Shown: positions 43,873 through 52,275 of the stretch, one piece after another
How the letters are laid out: each line of letters begins with the position of its first letter
How positions within the stretch are numbered: position 1 is the first letter of the stretch
DNA from: Pseudomonas yamanorum
Lineage (GTDB): Bacteria > Pseudomonadota > Gammaproteobacteria > Pseudomonadales > Pseudomonadaceae
Length of the DNA: 64,000 bases
Assembly: GCF_013386765.1 (NCBI RefSeq)
Contig: NZ_JACARE010000056.1
Location: 1,245-65,244, forward strand
Reading direction: 5' to 3'
Program-made: the position numbers and the translations under genes
Notes under the pieces: model-generated
What the model was told of the DNA's origin: nothing
The model's database searches: none
The model's input: only the letters and a program-made list of their open reading frames with translations

Positions 43873-43924
43873 CGAAGGCTCTCTGGATCAGGTTGTGGCA
43901 GGAATGGGCGGCATCATAAAACGT

Positions 43925-44308
43925 TTAGCTGGCGTACTGCGCAATCCCGTTGCCGAACGACCAGTTTTCCTTCTTGACCTCCACCAGGCTGATAAACACG
44001 TCTTCCAGGCGCACCGCGAGTTCACGGTTCAGACTTTCGGCGATGGTCTTGTACAGCAGCTTTTTCTGCTCGGTGCTGCGGCCTTCATTCAGGGTGATCT
44101 GGATGATCACCAGGTTGTCGGTGCGCTGGATGCCCAGATACTCCGGGTCATAGATGAAGTGGTGCTCATCATGCTCGGTGAGGATCTGGAAATTATCGTG
44201 CTCGGGCACGCCAATCGCGGTGTGCATGGCGTTGTAGATCAGGACACCGACGCGTTTGGCGTAGGTGACGTCGGGGTTTTTCCGAAGGTCGATGCGCACG
44301 ATTGGCAT
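43925..44308 (-). CDS. Tautomerase-family protein (catalytic N-terminal Pro)
   Basis: A 127-residue protein with MPIVRIDLRKN at the start, so removal of Met leaves Pro1, the catalytic base of the tautomerase superfamily. The remaining sequence, EHDNFQILTEHDEHHFIYDPEYLGI and VFISLVEVKKENWSFG (quoted in parts), matches the longer Tautomerase_2 branch. These are about twice the length of 4-oxalocrotonate tautomerase monomers. The physiological substrate is unknown. It is encoded in the same direction as the TetR gene (52-base gap) and could be its neighbour in a transcript. Confidence 0.88.
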   Translation of the reverse strand: MPIVRIDLRKNPDVTYAKRVGVLIYNAMHTAIGVPEHDNFQILTEHDEHHFIYDPEYLGIQRTDNLVIIQITLNEGRSTEQKKLLYKTIAESLNRELAVRLEDVFISLVEVKKENWSFGNGIAQYAS

Positions 44309-44560
44309 GGCAGTGATTCCAGTGAGAGGCGTGGCTTAAAAATACATGACGGTAGGCATTTATAAAATAGATTTCTTGTGAAATGTAAAATTAAAGGCGT
44401 AAAAATCACCTTCAACCCTCTGCTCCGCACAACCATTCCTCAGCTAAGTCTTTGCTTATTCAAGCGAATCCCGGACAATCGCGCCCCTGTTTCGGTCGAG
44501 GCGCTGCCTGTCAGGTTTTTCTGACTCGTCCCGACTGAGTGAATGCGGAGATCCGAACGG

Positions 44561-45838
44561 ATGAATGATCAGGCCAATAGCGTCGACGAACGCTACGCAA
44601 CGACACCTGCAACCCTCACAAGCTGGAGCCGCCAGGACACCACCTGGATGCTCGGCCTGTTCGGTACGGCCATCGGCGCCGGCACCTTGTTCCTGCCTAT
44701 CAACGCCGGCCTTGGCGGTTTCTGGCCGCTGATGATCCTCGCGGTACTGGCGTTCCCGATGACGTTTTTCGCTCACCGCGGCCTGACCCGCTTTGTGCTC
44801 TCGGGCCGGGAAGGCTCGGACATCACCGACGTGGTCGAGGAACATTTCGGCCTCAAGGCCGGTGCCGCGATCACCTTGCTGTACTTCTTCGCGATCTTCC
44901 CGATCCTGCTGATCTACAGCGTGGCGCTGACCAACACCGTCGGCAGCTTCATGGAGCATCAACTGCACATCGCGCCGCCGCCCCGGGCGATCCTGTCGCT
45001 GGTGCTGATCCTCGGCCTGCTGGCCGTGGTGCGCTGCGGCGAGCAGGTGATCGTCAAGGCCATGAGCCTGATGGTGTATCCGTTTATCGTCGCCTTGCTG
45101 TTCCTCGCCGTGTACCTGGTGCCGCACTGGAACGGTGGCATCCTCAGCACCGCCAGCACGGTGCCGGCCCCTTCGGCGCTGCTGCACACCTTGTGGCTGG
45201 CGATTCCGGTGATGGTGTTCTCGTTCAACCACTCGCCGATCATCTCGGCCTTTGCGGTGGACCAGAAGCGCCAGTACGGCGAACACGCCGAGGAGCGCAG
45301 CTCGCAGATCCTGTCCCGGGCGCACATCCTGATGGTGGTGATGGTGCTGTTCTTCGTGTTCAGCTGCGTGTTGACCCTGTCGCCTGCGCAACTGGCCGAA
45401 GCCAAGGCGCAGAACCTGTCGATCCTGTCGTACCTGGCCAACCACTTCAGCAACCCGACCATCGCGTTTGCCGCGCCGCTGATCGCGTTCGTGGCGATTG
45501 CCAAGTCGTTCCTGGGCCACTACATCGGCGCCAGTGAAGGCCTCAAGGGCCTGGTGTTGAAAAGCGGCCGTCGTCCGGCTGCCAAGACCCTGGACCGCAT
45601 GACCGCCGCGTTCATGCTGGTGGTGTGCTGGATCGTCGCCACCCTGAACCCGAGCATCCTCGGCATGATCGAGACCCTGGGCGGGCCGATCATTGCGTCG
45701 ATCCTGTTCCTGATGCCGATGTACGCGATCCGCAAGGTACCGGCCATGGCCAAGTACCGTGGGCAGGCGTCCAACGTGTTTGTGACGGCGGTGGGCCTGG
45801 TGGCGATTACCGCGCTGATTTACTCGTTGGTGTCCTGA
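44561..45838 (+). CDS. HAAAP-family amino-acid permease (serine/threonine-type, SdaC-like)
   Basis: A 425-residue inner-membrane carrier with 11 or so transmembrane segments. The N-terminal QDTTWMLGLFGTAIGAGTLFLPINAG contains the GxAIGAGxLFxP signature of the hydroxy/aromatic amino acid permease family (quoted in part as LFGTAIGAGTLFLPINAG). The middle has VFSFNHSPIISAFAV. The closest characterised branch is SdaC/TdcC, serine or threonine:H+ symport. The start at 44561 is ten bases after CGGAG, preferred over 44543. A terminator hairpin follows 27 bases after the stop. A threonine-controlled attenuator lies about 1.3 kb away, which may or may not be related. Confidence 0.9.
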   Translation: MNDQANSVDERYATTPATLTSWSRQDTTWMLGLFGTAIGAGTLFLPINAGLGGFWPLMILAVLAFPMTFFAHRGLTRFVLSGREGSDITDVVEEHFGLKAGAAITLLYFFAIFPILLIYSVALTNTVGSFMEHQLHIAPPPRAILSLVLILGLLAVVRCGEQVIVKAMSLMVYPFIVALLFLAVYLVPHWNGGILSTASTVPAPSALLHTLWLAIPVMVFSFNHSPIISAFAVDQKRQYGEHAEERSSQILSRAHILMVVMVLFFVFSCVLTLSPAQLAEAKAQNLSILSYLANHFSNPTIAFAAPLIAFVAIAKSFLGHYIGASEGLKGLVLKSGRRPAAKTLDRMTAAFMLVVCWIVATLNPSILGMIETLGGPIIASILFLMPMYAIRKVPAMAKYRGQASNVFVTAVGLVAITALIYSLVS

Positions 45839-45864
45839 CAGCACCCCGTTTCAATGCAATGATC

Positions 45865-45903
45865 ACGGCCAATTCGCAGACTGCGGATTGGCCGTTTTTT
45901 TTG
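45865..45903 (+). terminator. Terminator hairpin between the HAAAP and SulP genes
   Basis: ACGGCCAAT and ATTGGCCGT with inner GC pairing form the stem, followed by eight T. It ends only three bases before the AGGGA ribosome site of the SulP gene. Confidence 0.9.
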
Positions 45904-45918
45904 CCAGGGAATTAAGGA

Positions 45919-47565
45919 TTGATCACCAAGCCTGAGAGCGACACCACGCCGAATCGTGCACAAGACTTGCTGGCCGGGCTGTCCATCGCCGGCCTGCTGC
46001 TGCCTGAGGCCGTGGCCTATTCCAGCATCGCCGCATTGCCGCCCCAGGCGGGCGTGATCGCCTTGTTCGCCGGGTTGCTGTGTTACGGCCTGTTTGGCAC
46101 CAGCCGCTTCGCGATTGTCTCCGCCACCTCGTCCTCGGCCGCTGTGCTGGCGGCCGCCACCGCGAGTCTGGCCGGCGACGATCCGGCGCTCAGGCTGGAC
46201 CTGGCGATGGGCCTGGTGCTGGTGACCGGAGCCTTTTTCCTGCTGGCCGGGTTGCTCAAGCTGGGCGGCCTGACCTCGTTTATCGCCAAGCCGGTGCTGC
46301 GTGGCTTTGCCTTTGGCCTGGCGCTGACCATCATCCTCAAGCAACTGGCCAGCGTGGTCGGTGTACACCTGACCGACAACAACCTGATTCGCTTCCTGCC
46401 TCAGCTCCTGGAGCAACTGCCGCGCTGGAACTGGGCCGCCGCTGCGGTGGCGGCTGTCGCGCTGCTATTACTGTGGCTGTGCGCGCGAGTCCGGCGCCTG
46501 CCGGGCGGTTTGCTGGTGGTGATCCTCGGGATTGCCGCCGGTCAGTGCCTGGATTTGCAGGCCCATGGTGTGGCGTTGATCGGGGTGATTGACCTGCGCC
46601 TGGAGTTTGCGCACTTGCCGGTGTTGCCGTTTGCCGACTGGTTGCGCCTCGGGGAGCTGGCGTTTGCCATGGTGATGATTCTTTACGCCGAGTCCTACGG
46701 CTCCATCAGTTCTTTCGCCCTCAAGCATGGCGACCGGGTGTCATCCAACCGTGACTTGCTGGCGTTGGGGGCTGCGAACCTGTTGTCCGGGCTGTTTCAG
46801 GGCATGCCTGCGGGTGCCGGGTATTCGGCGACGTCGGCCAATGAAGCGGCAGGCGCCAACTCCCGGTTGGCTGGAGCGGTGGCGGCGCTGGTGGTGTTGG
46901 CCATCGTGCTGACGGTGTTGCCGCTGGTGGCATTGACGCCGGAGCCGGTACTGGCGGCCATCGTCATTTATGCCTTGGGCCGTGGCTTGAGCCTGCAACC
47001 CTTGGGCCGCTATTTCTCCTGGCGCCGCGACCGGCTGCTGGTGATTTGCGCGGTGGCCGCCGTGCTGGTGCTTGGCGTACTGGATGGTTTGCTGGTGGCG
47101 GTGGGCATCAGCGTGGTGCTGATGCTGCGGCAGATGTCGTCGGCGGATGTCCGTGAGCTGGGGCGCATCGATGGCGGGCATGATTTTGTCGACCTGCAGC
47201 ATCATCCAGGTGCCGAACAGATTCCGGGTGTGCTGATCGTGCGTCCCAGCGAAGCGTTGTTTTTCGCGAATGCCGAGCGGGTGCTGGGAGCGGTGTTGCG
47301 CTTGATGCGGCGCGCGTCGTCACCGGTTCACAGCGTGGTGCTGAGCCTGGAAGAGTCCCCGGACCTGGACGGCACCAGTATCGAGGCTTTGCAGGCGTTT
47401 TTCGTGCAGGTGCAAGGGGAGGGCAAGTGCCTGGTGCTGGCCCGCGTAAGGCATGAGGCACAGGAGGTGTTGCAGACGCTGCCTGAGGCGTGCGCGCCCC
47501 AGGTGTTGATCAGCGGGTTGAGTGTGGACGGCGCGGTGCAGTTGGCCTTGCAGCCAACTGCCTGA
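45919..47565 (+). CDS. SulP-family anion transporter with C-terminal STAS domain
   Basis: A 548-residue SulP transporter. The membrane part (about 1-410) has the family start DLLAGLSIAGLLLPEAVAYS and repeated Ala/Leu-rich helices with SATSSSAAVLAAAT. The C-terminal STAS domain (about 430-545) includes VLSLEESPDLDGTSIEALQAF. It would carry sulfate or another oxyanion or dicarboxylate; the substrate is not readable. It most likely starts with TTG at 45919: an in-frame TAA lies directly upstream, and AGGGA is eight bases before. No promoter fits between the terminator and the start, so transcription must come from further upstream. Confidence 0.9.
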   Translation: MITKPESDTTPNRAQDLLAGLSIAGLLLPEAVAYSSIAALPPQAGVIALFAGLLCYGLFGTSRFAIVSATSSSAAVLAAATASLAGDDPALRLDLAMGLVLVTGAFFLLAGLLKLGGLTSFIAKPVLRGFAFGLALTIILKQLASVVGVHLTDNNLIRFLPQLLEQLPRWNWAAAAVAAVALLLLWLCARVRRLPGGLLVVILGIAAGQCLDLQAHGVALIGVIDLRLEFAHLPVLPFADWLRLGELAFAMVMILYAESYGSISSFALKHGDRVSSNRDLLALGAANLLSGLFQGMPAGAGYSATSANEAAGANSRLAGAVAALVVLAIVLTVLPLVALTPEPVLAAIVIYALGRGLSLQPLGRYFSWRRDRLLVICAVAAVLVLGVLDGLLVAVGISVVLMLRQMSSADVRELGRIDGGHDFVDLQHHPGAEQIPGVLIVRPSEALFFANAERVLGAVLRLMRRASSPVHSVVLSLEESPDLDGTSIEALQAFFVQVQGEGKCLVLARVRHEAQEVLQTLPEACAPQVLISGLSVDGAVQLALQPTA

Positions 47566-47573
47566 GCCCGGAA

Positions 47574-49079
47574 TTAAAACGTCTCGGCGCTGACCCCCGC
47601 GTGGGCGAGATAGCGGTGCAGCGCCTCAAGGTTGTCATGCGTGATGATCGCACCGACATAACCATCCGGACGCACCAGCACCCATTCGCCAGGGGCGAGG
47701 TTGTAGGCATCCTTGAACTGTCGTTGATCATCCACCAGGTCGCCGCCTGGGCCAAAGCGATGGATATGCAGCCCGGCCGCAGGCTTCAGCGACCCGCGCT
47801 CCACCTCGTAGCCTAACAACGTCCAATGCGCGCCCTGGAACAGCTTGAATAACCGGGACGAATGGCCGGCGGCGTCGCGCAGGGTTGCATCGGGCGCCCG
47901 GTCACCGGCGAGCAAGCGCCCGTCACGTTCTGCCGGTTGCAGCGCGAGGCTGGAGTGGGGATACCCGATATCGAGTTGGTGCACTTCGCGGCCACGACGC
48001 ATGTCGCCGTTTTTCATCCCGTCCAGCAGCTTGGTCGACAGGCCGAGCATCGACGCGGCCACAGGCCGCCGCTCTTCCTCATAGGTGTCGAGCAATGCGT
48101 CGGGCGCACCGGCAATGACCGCCGCCAGCTTCCAGCCCAGGTTGTAGGCATCCTGTACGCTGGTATTGAGGCCCTGGCCGCCGGTTGGTGGGTGAATGTG
48201 CGCGGCGTCTCCAATAAGAAACACCTGCCCGACGCGATAGTGATCGGCGAGCCGCGCATTCATCGTGTAGGCCGACGCCCAGGAGACAGACTGGATGTGA
48301 ATGTCCTGCCGACCGGTGCGCTGCGCCACCATGGTCATGAGCCCTTCAGCGCTGAGGTCAACTTCTGCGTCCAGTGGAATCGGCGCCTGTACCTGAAACA
48401 GCTCGGTCCCCGCCAAGGGGCAGATTGCGATCTGCGCTGTCATGCACTCATTGCTGAACCGGTGCCAGTAGTCCCGTGACAGGCCGGTCATTGCAACGTC
48501 GGCCACGATGGCGCGAACGCCGAGGGTTTGCCCGGGAAATCCGATATCCAGCGTGCGCCGTACCACACTGCGGCCGCCGTCTGCGCCAACGAGCCAACGC
48601 GCGTGAACGCTGTGTTCGCCGTCATGGCCGGCCAGATGTGCGGTCACGCCTTGGCTGTCCTGCTCAAAGCCCACCAGTTCGTAGCCAAACTCCGGGCGGT
48701 GCCCCAACTCCTGCAGGCGGTCGCGCATCAGCCCTTCGGTAAGGAACTGCGCCAGCATCAAAGGCTGCTGATAGGGCTCCGCTGGCGTCGGCTCGGACTG
48801 CTCGACCACCTTGGCGTCTGTGTGGCTGCCGTCTGCGTTGTATCGCCGCTCGGGCGGGTAGACGCCGCCCGTTGCGATGATGCGGTCGAGAATGCCGAGG
48901 TCTTCGAAGATTTCCTGGGTTCGCGGTTGAATGCCCTTGCCCCGTGAGCCATGAAACGGCGAGGGGGCTTTCTCGATCAGCCGGAAGGATACGCCCCGTC
49001 GCGCCAGCTCGATCGCCAGGGTCAAGCCGGCCGCACCCGCACCACAAATCAGAACGTCGACTGCGCTTTGCTGTTTCAT
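47574..49079 (-). CDS. Class A FAD-dependent aromatic monooxygenase
   Basis: A 501-residue flavin monooxygenase of the PHBH/TfdB/Rox class. The dinucleotide fold is ICGAGAAGLTLAIELARRG (about residues 10-28), the second NADPH/FAD motif is ARWLVGADGGRSVVRR and the FAD-ribityl motif is VFLIGDAAHIHPPTGGQGLN (about 285). A C-terminal thioredoxin-like domain follows, as in phenol-hydroxylase-type members. It would add one oxygen to an aromatic substrate; which one is unknown. The start at 49079 has AAGG eight bases upstream. It is divergent from a MarR regulator across a clear inverted repeat. Confidence 0.92.
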   Translation of the reverse strand: MKQQSAVDVLICGAGAAGLTLAIELARRGVSFRLIEKAPSPFHGSRGKGIQPRTQEIFEDLGILDRIIATGGVYPPERRYNADGSHTDAKVVEQSEPTPAEPYQQPLMLAQFLTEGLMRDRLQELGHRPEFGYELVGFEQDSQGVTAHLAGHDGEHSVHARWLVGADGGRSVVRRTLDIGFPGQTLGVRAIVADVAMTGLSRDYWHRFSNECMTAQIAICPLAGTELFQVQAPIPLDAEVDLSAEGLMTMVAQRTGRQDIHIQSVSWASAYTMNARLADHYRVGQVFLIGDAAHIHPPTGGQGLNTSVQDAYNLGWKLAAVIAGAPDALLDTYEEERRPVAASMLGLSTKLLDGMKNGDMRRGREVHQLDIGYPHSSLALQPAERDGRLLAGDRAPDATLRDAAGHSSRLFKLFQGAHWTLLGYEVERGSLKPAAGLHIHRFGPGGDLVDDQRQFKDAYNLAPGEWVLVRPDGYVGAIITHDNLEALHRYLAHAGVSAETF

Positions 49080-49092
49080 CTGGATCGCCTTT

Positions 49093-49111
49093 ATATGTAA
49101 TATGCACATAT
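49093..49111. promoter_or_regulatory. Inverted repeat ATATGT-N7-ACATAT, candidate MarR operator
   Basis: A perfect six-base inverted repeat around seven bases in the 52-base gap between the divergent monooxygenase (49079) and MarR (49132) genes. Its size and position are typical of autoregulatory MarR operators controlling both genes. Confidence 0.75.
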
Positions 49112-49131
49112 ATTTGAGCAAGGAAAAATCC

Positions 49132-49632
49132 GTGTCAATAGAAAGCGTGCAAAATACACCTATTGGTCGTCAGATTCGCGAGCTTCACGGGGCGTTGATT
49201 GAAATTGTCGGCGCCATGAACCGTCCCCAGCGCGACGAAGTGATGGTCCGCGAGGCCGGGATAGCCCTCGATCGGGCACTGTTTCCGCTGGTGGTGCTGG
49301 TGGAGCGGCTGGGTCCGATCGGCGTTGTCGAGCTGGCCGACCGCGTGGGGCGCGACTACACCACCGTCAGTCGCCAGGTGGCGAAGCTGGAGAGCCTTGG
49401 CTTGGTCGACCGCCAGGAAAGCGCCAAGGACCGCCGCGTGCGCGAGTCGGTTATCACCCCAGAGGGCAAGGCGATGACGGATCGGGTGGATGAGGCGCGG
49501 ACCCGCATGGGCATGGCTATCTTCGCCAACTGGGAGCCGCAGGATATTGATGACCTGGTGCGGCTGATGGGCAAGTTTGCCGCCGACCTCAACGACGATG
49601 CGCTGGTCACGCTCAACCTGGAGAGCGAATAG
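49132..49632 (+). CDS. MarR-family regulator
   Basis: A 166-residue MarR protein. The winged helix has GVVELADRVGRDYTTVSRQV (about residues 63-82), then AKLESLGLVDRQESAKDRRV with the wing. The GTG start at 49132 is chosen because AAGGA lies seven bases upstream; an ATG at 49102 would be inside the operator. It most probably represses itself and the divergent monooxygenase, with release by an aromatic ligand. A terminator hairpin at 49644 separates it from the next convergent gene. Confidence 0.9.
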   Translation: MSIESVQNTPIGRQIRELHGALIEIVGAMNRPQRDEVMVREAGIALDRALFPLVVLVERLGPIGVVELADRVGRDYTTVSRQVAKLESLGLVDRQESAKDRRVRESVITPEGKAMTDRVDEARTRMGMAIFANWEPQDIDDLVRLMGKFAADLNDDALVTLNLESE

Positions 49633-49643
49633 AAAACCCGGGC

Positions 49644-49670
49644 AAAAAAATACCCCTCAATGAGGGGTAT
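49644..49670 (-). terminator. Terminator of the cysI-DUF934 operon
   Basis: The perfect stem TACCCCT/AGGGGTA, followed on the minus strand by TTTTTTT, lies just past the DUF934 gene end and convergent to the MarR gene. Confidence 0.88.
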
Positions 49671-49687
49671 TCAAACGGCTTTCAGTG

Positions 49688-50182
49688 TTACCGGCGACGG
49701 AACAACGGCAACGGTTCGTCCGTCGCGGCCTGGTAGGTCACCGAGAAATCCTTGAGGCTTTCCAGCGCTTCGTACGGGTCTTTGTCGGCGCGCAAGGCGA
49801 AGGCATCGAACCCGCAGCGGCGCAGGTAGAACAACTGGTCGCGCAGCACATCGCCAATCGCCCGCAGTTCGCCCTTGTAACCGTAACGGTCACGCAGCAG
49901 GCGGGCGTTGGAGTAGTTGCGACCGTCGGTGAAGGCCGGGAAGTTCAGGGCGATCACCTGGAAATGCTCCACGTCATCACCGATCTCTTCGGCTTCTTCA
50001 TCGGCGTCCAGCCACACACCCAGGCCGCCGTCGCGGGCCTTGAGGGCGTGAGCGTGCTCGCGCCACAGGGCCAGCGGCACGATCAGGTCGTCGCAGTTGG
50101 AGATGCCATCGAAGCTCGCGTCCTTGGGCAGCAGGTGCCAGGTTTCGTCGACGACTTCGTTGTTCTTAATGATTCGCTGCAT
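49688..50182 (-). CDS. DUF934 protein, CysI partner
   Basis: A 164-residue protein of the DUF934 family, regularly encoded right after cysI in Pseudomonas. Motifs include LIVPLALWREHAHALKARDG, FPAFTDGRNYSNARLLRDRY (about 95) and FYLRRCGFDAFALR. The family is assumed to help sulfite reduction, but its molecular role is not known. It overlaps the cysI end by 17 bases (start at 50182, cysI stop at 50166), so the two are coupled. Confidence 0.9.
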   Translation of the reverse strand: MQRIIKNNEVVDETWHLLPKDASFDGISNCDDLIVPLALWREHAHALKARDGGLGVWLDADEEAEEIGDDVEHFQVIALNFPAFTDGRNYSNARLLRDRYGYKGELRAIGDVLRDQLFYLRRCGFDAFALRADKDPYEALESLKDFSVTYQAATDEPLPLFRRR

Positions 50183-51824
50183 AGACGCGCTCCTTGAACA
50201 GGTCAATGCCGATGCGCTGGTAGGTGTCGATGAAACGCTCATCTTCGGTGCGCTGTTCAACGTACACGTCGATCAGCTTGCCGATCACGTCAGGCATGGC
50301 TTCCTGGGCGAAGGACGGGCCGAGGATCTTGCCCAGGCTCGCATCGCGGCTGGCGCTGCCACCCAGGGACACTTGGTAGAATTCTTCGCCTTTCTTGTCC
50401 ACGCCCAGGATGCCGATGTGGCCGACGTGGTGGTGACCACAGGCGTTCATGCAACCGGAGATGTTCAGGTCCAGTTCGCCGATGTCGAACAGGTAGTCCA
50501 GGTCGTCGAAACGGCGCTGGATCGATTCGGCAATCGGGATCGACTTGGCGTTGGCCAGGGAGCAGAAGTCGCCGCCCGGGCAGCAGATGATGTCGGTCAG
50601 CAGGCCGATGTTCGGCGTGGCAAAACCCTGCTCGCGCAGCTCGCCCCACAGGGTGAACAGCTGAGACTGCTCGACGTCGGCGAGGATGATGTTCTGCTCG
50701 TGGGAGGTGCGCAGCTGGCCGAAGCTGTAGCGCTCGGCCAGGTCGGCGACGCCATCGAGTTGCTTGTCGGTGATATCGCCCGGCGCAACGCCGGTAGGTT
50801 TCAGCGACAGGGTCACGGCCACATAGCCCGGCTTCTTGTGGGCCAGGGTGTTGCGGGTGCGCCAGCGGGCGAAACCTGGGTGCTGCGCATCGAGTTCGGC
50901 CAACTCGGCGTCCTGATTGCTCAGGGCCTTGTAGTCGGGGTCGACGAAATGCTTGGCGACGCGGTGCACTTCGGCGTCGGTCAGGGTGGTCTGGCCGCCG
51001 CGCAGGTGTTCCATCTCGGCGTCGACTTTCTGGGCGAACACCTCGGGGGTCAGCGCTTTTACCAGGATCTTGATCCGGGCCTTGTACTTGTTGTCACGAC
51101 GGCCATAGCGGTTGTAGACCCGCAGGATGGCGTCGAGGTAGCTCAACAGGTCCTGCCATGGCAGGAATTCGTTGATGAACGCGCCGACCACCGGCGTACG
51201 GCCAAGGCCACCGCCGACGAGCACACGGAAGCCGAGCTCGCCCGCAGCGTTATGCACGGGCTCCAGGCCGATGTCGTGCACTTCGATGGCGGCACGGTCC
51301 GAGGTCGAGCCATTGATGGCGATCTTGAACTTGCGCGGCAGGTAGGCGAATTCCGGGTGGAAGGTGGTCCATTGACGGACGATTTCACACCACGGGCGCG
51401 GGTCGATCAACTCGTCGGCGGCAACACCGGCGAATTGGTCAGTGGTCACGTTGCGCAGGCAGTTACCGCTGGTCTGGATGGCGTGCATCTGCACGGTGGC
51501 CAGTTCAGCCAGGATGTCCGGCACGTCTTCCAGGGCCGGCCAGTTGAACTGGACGTTCTGGCGGGTACTGATGTGGGCGTAGCCCTTGTCGAAGTCGCGG
51601 GCAATCTTGGCCATCATGCGCGTCTGACGGGAAGTCAGTTGGCCATAAGGCACGGCAACCCGCAGCATCGGCGCAAAGCGCTGAACATAAAGGCCATTTT
51701 GCAGGCGCAGAGGGCGGAACTCTTCTTCGCTCAGTTCACCTGCCAGATAGCGTCGGGTCTGATCACGGAACTGCTTGACGCGGTCCTCGATGATGCGCTG
51801 ATCGTATTCGTCGTATACGTACAT
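50166..51824 (-). CDS. cysI: Sulfite reductase hemoprotein (nitrite/sulfite reductase)
   Basis: A 552-residue siroheme/4Fe-4S enzyme that reduces sulfite to sulfide in cysteine synthesis. The four cluster cysteines are in CCPGGDFCSLANA and ISGCMNACGHHHVGHIG (about residues 405-465). Two ferredoxin-like half-domains precede them (ASRQTRMMAKIARDFDKGYA region). The start at 51824 (MYVYDEYDQ) is the usual family N-terminus; a longer start at 51911 is not. The gene for the DUF934 partner overlaps at the 3' end. The promoter should lie between 51825 and about 51940. Confidence 0.95.
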   Translation of the reverse strand: MYVYDEYDQRIIEDRVKQFRDQTRRYLAGELSEEEFRPLRLQNGLYVQRFAPMLRVAVPYGQLTSRQTRMMAKIARDFDKGYAHISTRQNVQFNWPALEDVPDILAELATVQMHAIQTSGNCLRNVTTDQFAGVAADELIDPRPWCEIVRQWTTFHPEFAYLPRKFKIAINGSTSDRAAIEVHDIGLEPVHNAAGELGFRVLVGGGLGRTPVVGAFINEFLPWQDLLSYLDAILRVYNRYGRRDNKYKARIKILVKALTPEVFAQKVDAEMEHLRGGQTTLTDAEVHRVAKHFVDPDYKALSNQDAELAELDAQHPGFARWRTRNTLAHKKPGYVAVTLSLKPTGVAPGDITDKQLDGVADLAERYSFGQLRTSHEQNIILADVEQSQLFTLWGELREQGFATPNIGLLTDIICCPGGDFCSLANAKSIPIAESIQRRFDDLDYLFDIGELDLNISGCMNACGHHHVGHIGILGVDKKGEEFYQVSLGGSASRDASLGKILGPSFAQEAMPDVIGKLIDVYVEQRTEDERFIDTYQRIGIDLFKERVYAANH

Positions 51825-51946
51825 ATAGGTCCTGTTCTCGGCAAATCTGCGCGCACGGCCGCGCACTCCCAACGGAGCCGGCGCACGATACCAGTTTGCG
51901 TTTATGCGCAAAAGTGATGTTTGAGTATATGCAAATAACCAAATTG

Positions 51947-51965
51947 ACTAATGAGAACCGTTATC
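51947..51965 (+). promoter_or_regulatory. Fur-box-like site upstream of the 37-residue membrane protein
   Basis: ACTAATGAGAACCGTTATC agrees with the 19-base Fur consensus at 14 positions. It overlaps a TTGACT -35-like hexamer at 51944. It lies 93 bases upstream of the small gene at 52058 and 122 bases from cysI. Confidence 0.5.
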
Positions 51966-52057
51966 GTGATACCCACATTTGTCATGCGGGCAATCATGAA
52001 CTTTACTGTGCTCGTGTCTTTATGCAATCACCTATAAAACCGACAAGAGGCGATGCT

Positions 52058-52171
52058 ATGAGCAATCCGACCAAAGCCCGCAAAAGTGACAGCAGTGTCG
52101 ATGCCTGGGCGATTCTGTTCTTGATTATCCTGGTGGTTTCCACTGCCGTGTTCTGGGTCAGCCATCAATAA
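52058..52171 (+). CDS. 37-residue single-pass membrane protein
   Basis: A short gene that normal thresholds miss. The basic N-terminal part MSNPTKARKSDSSVDAW is followed by one transmembrane helix, AILFLIILVVSTAVFWVSHQ. AGAGG eight bases before the ATG is a good ribosome site. The orientation would be positive-inside. It is not linked to an operon; a Fur-box-like site and TTGACT hexamer lie upstream. The function is unknown; an iron-responsive membrane peptide is an inference. Confidence 0.68.
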   Translation: MSNPTKARKSDSSVDAWAILFLIILVVSTAVFWVSHQ

Positions 52172-52275
52172 ACGGACGTTACCCGAGCCGGATTGTCGGA
52201 CAGTCGGCAATTAATCGAGATTGACCGGCCCATAGCCATTATCATGGGCGGTCATTCCGAAGGGCTCAGGCAACG

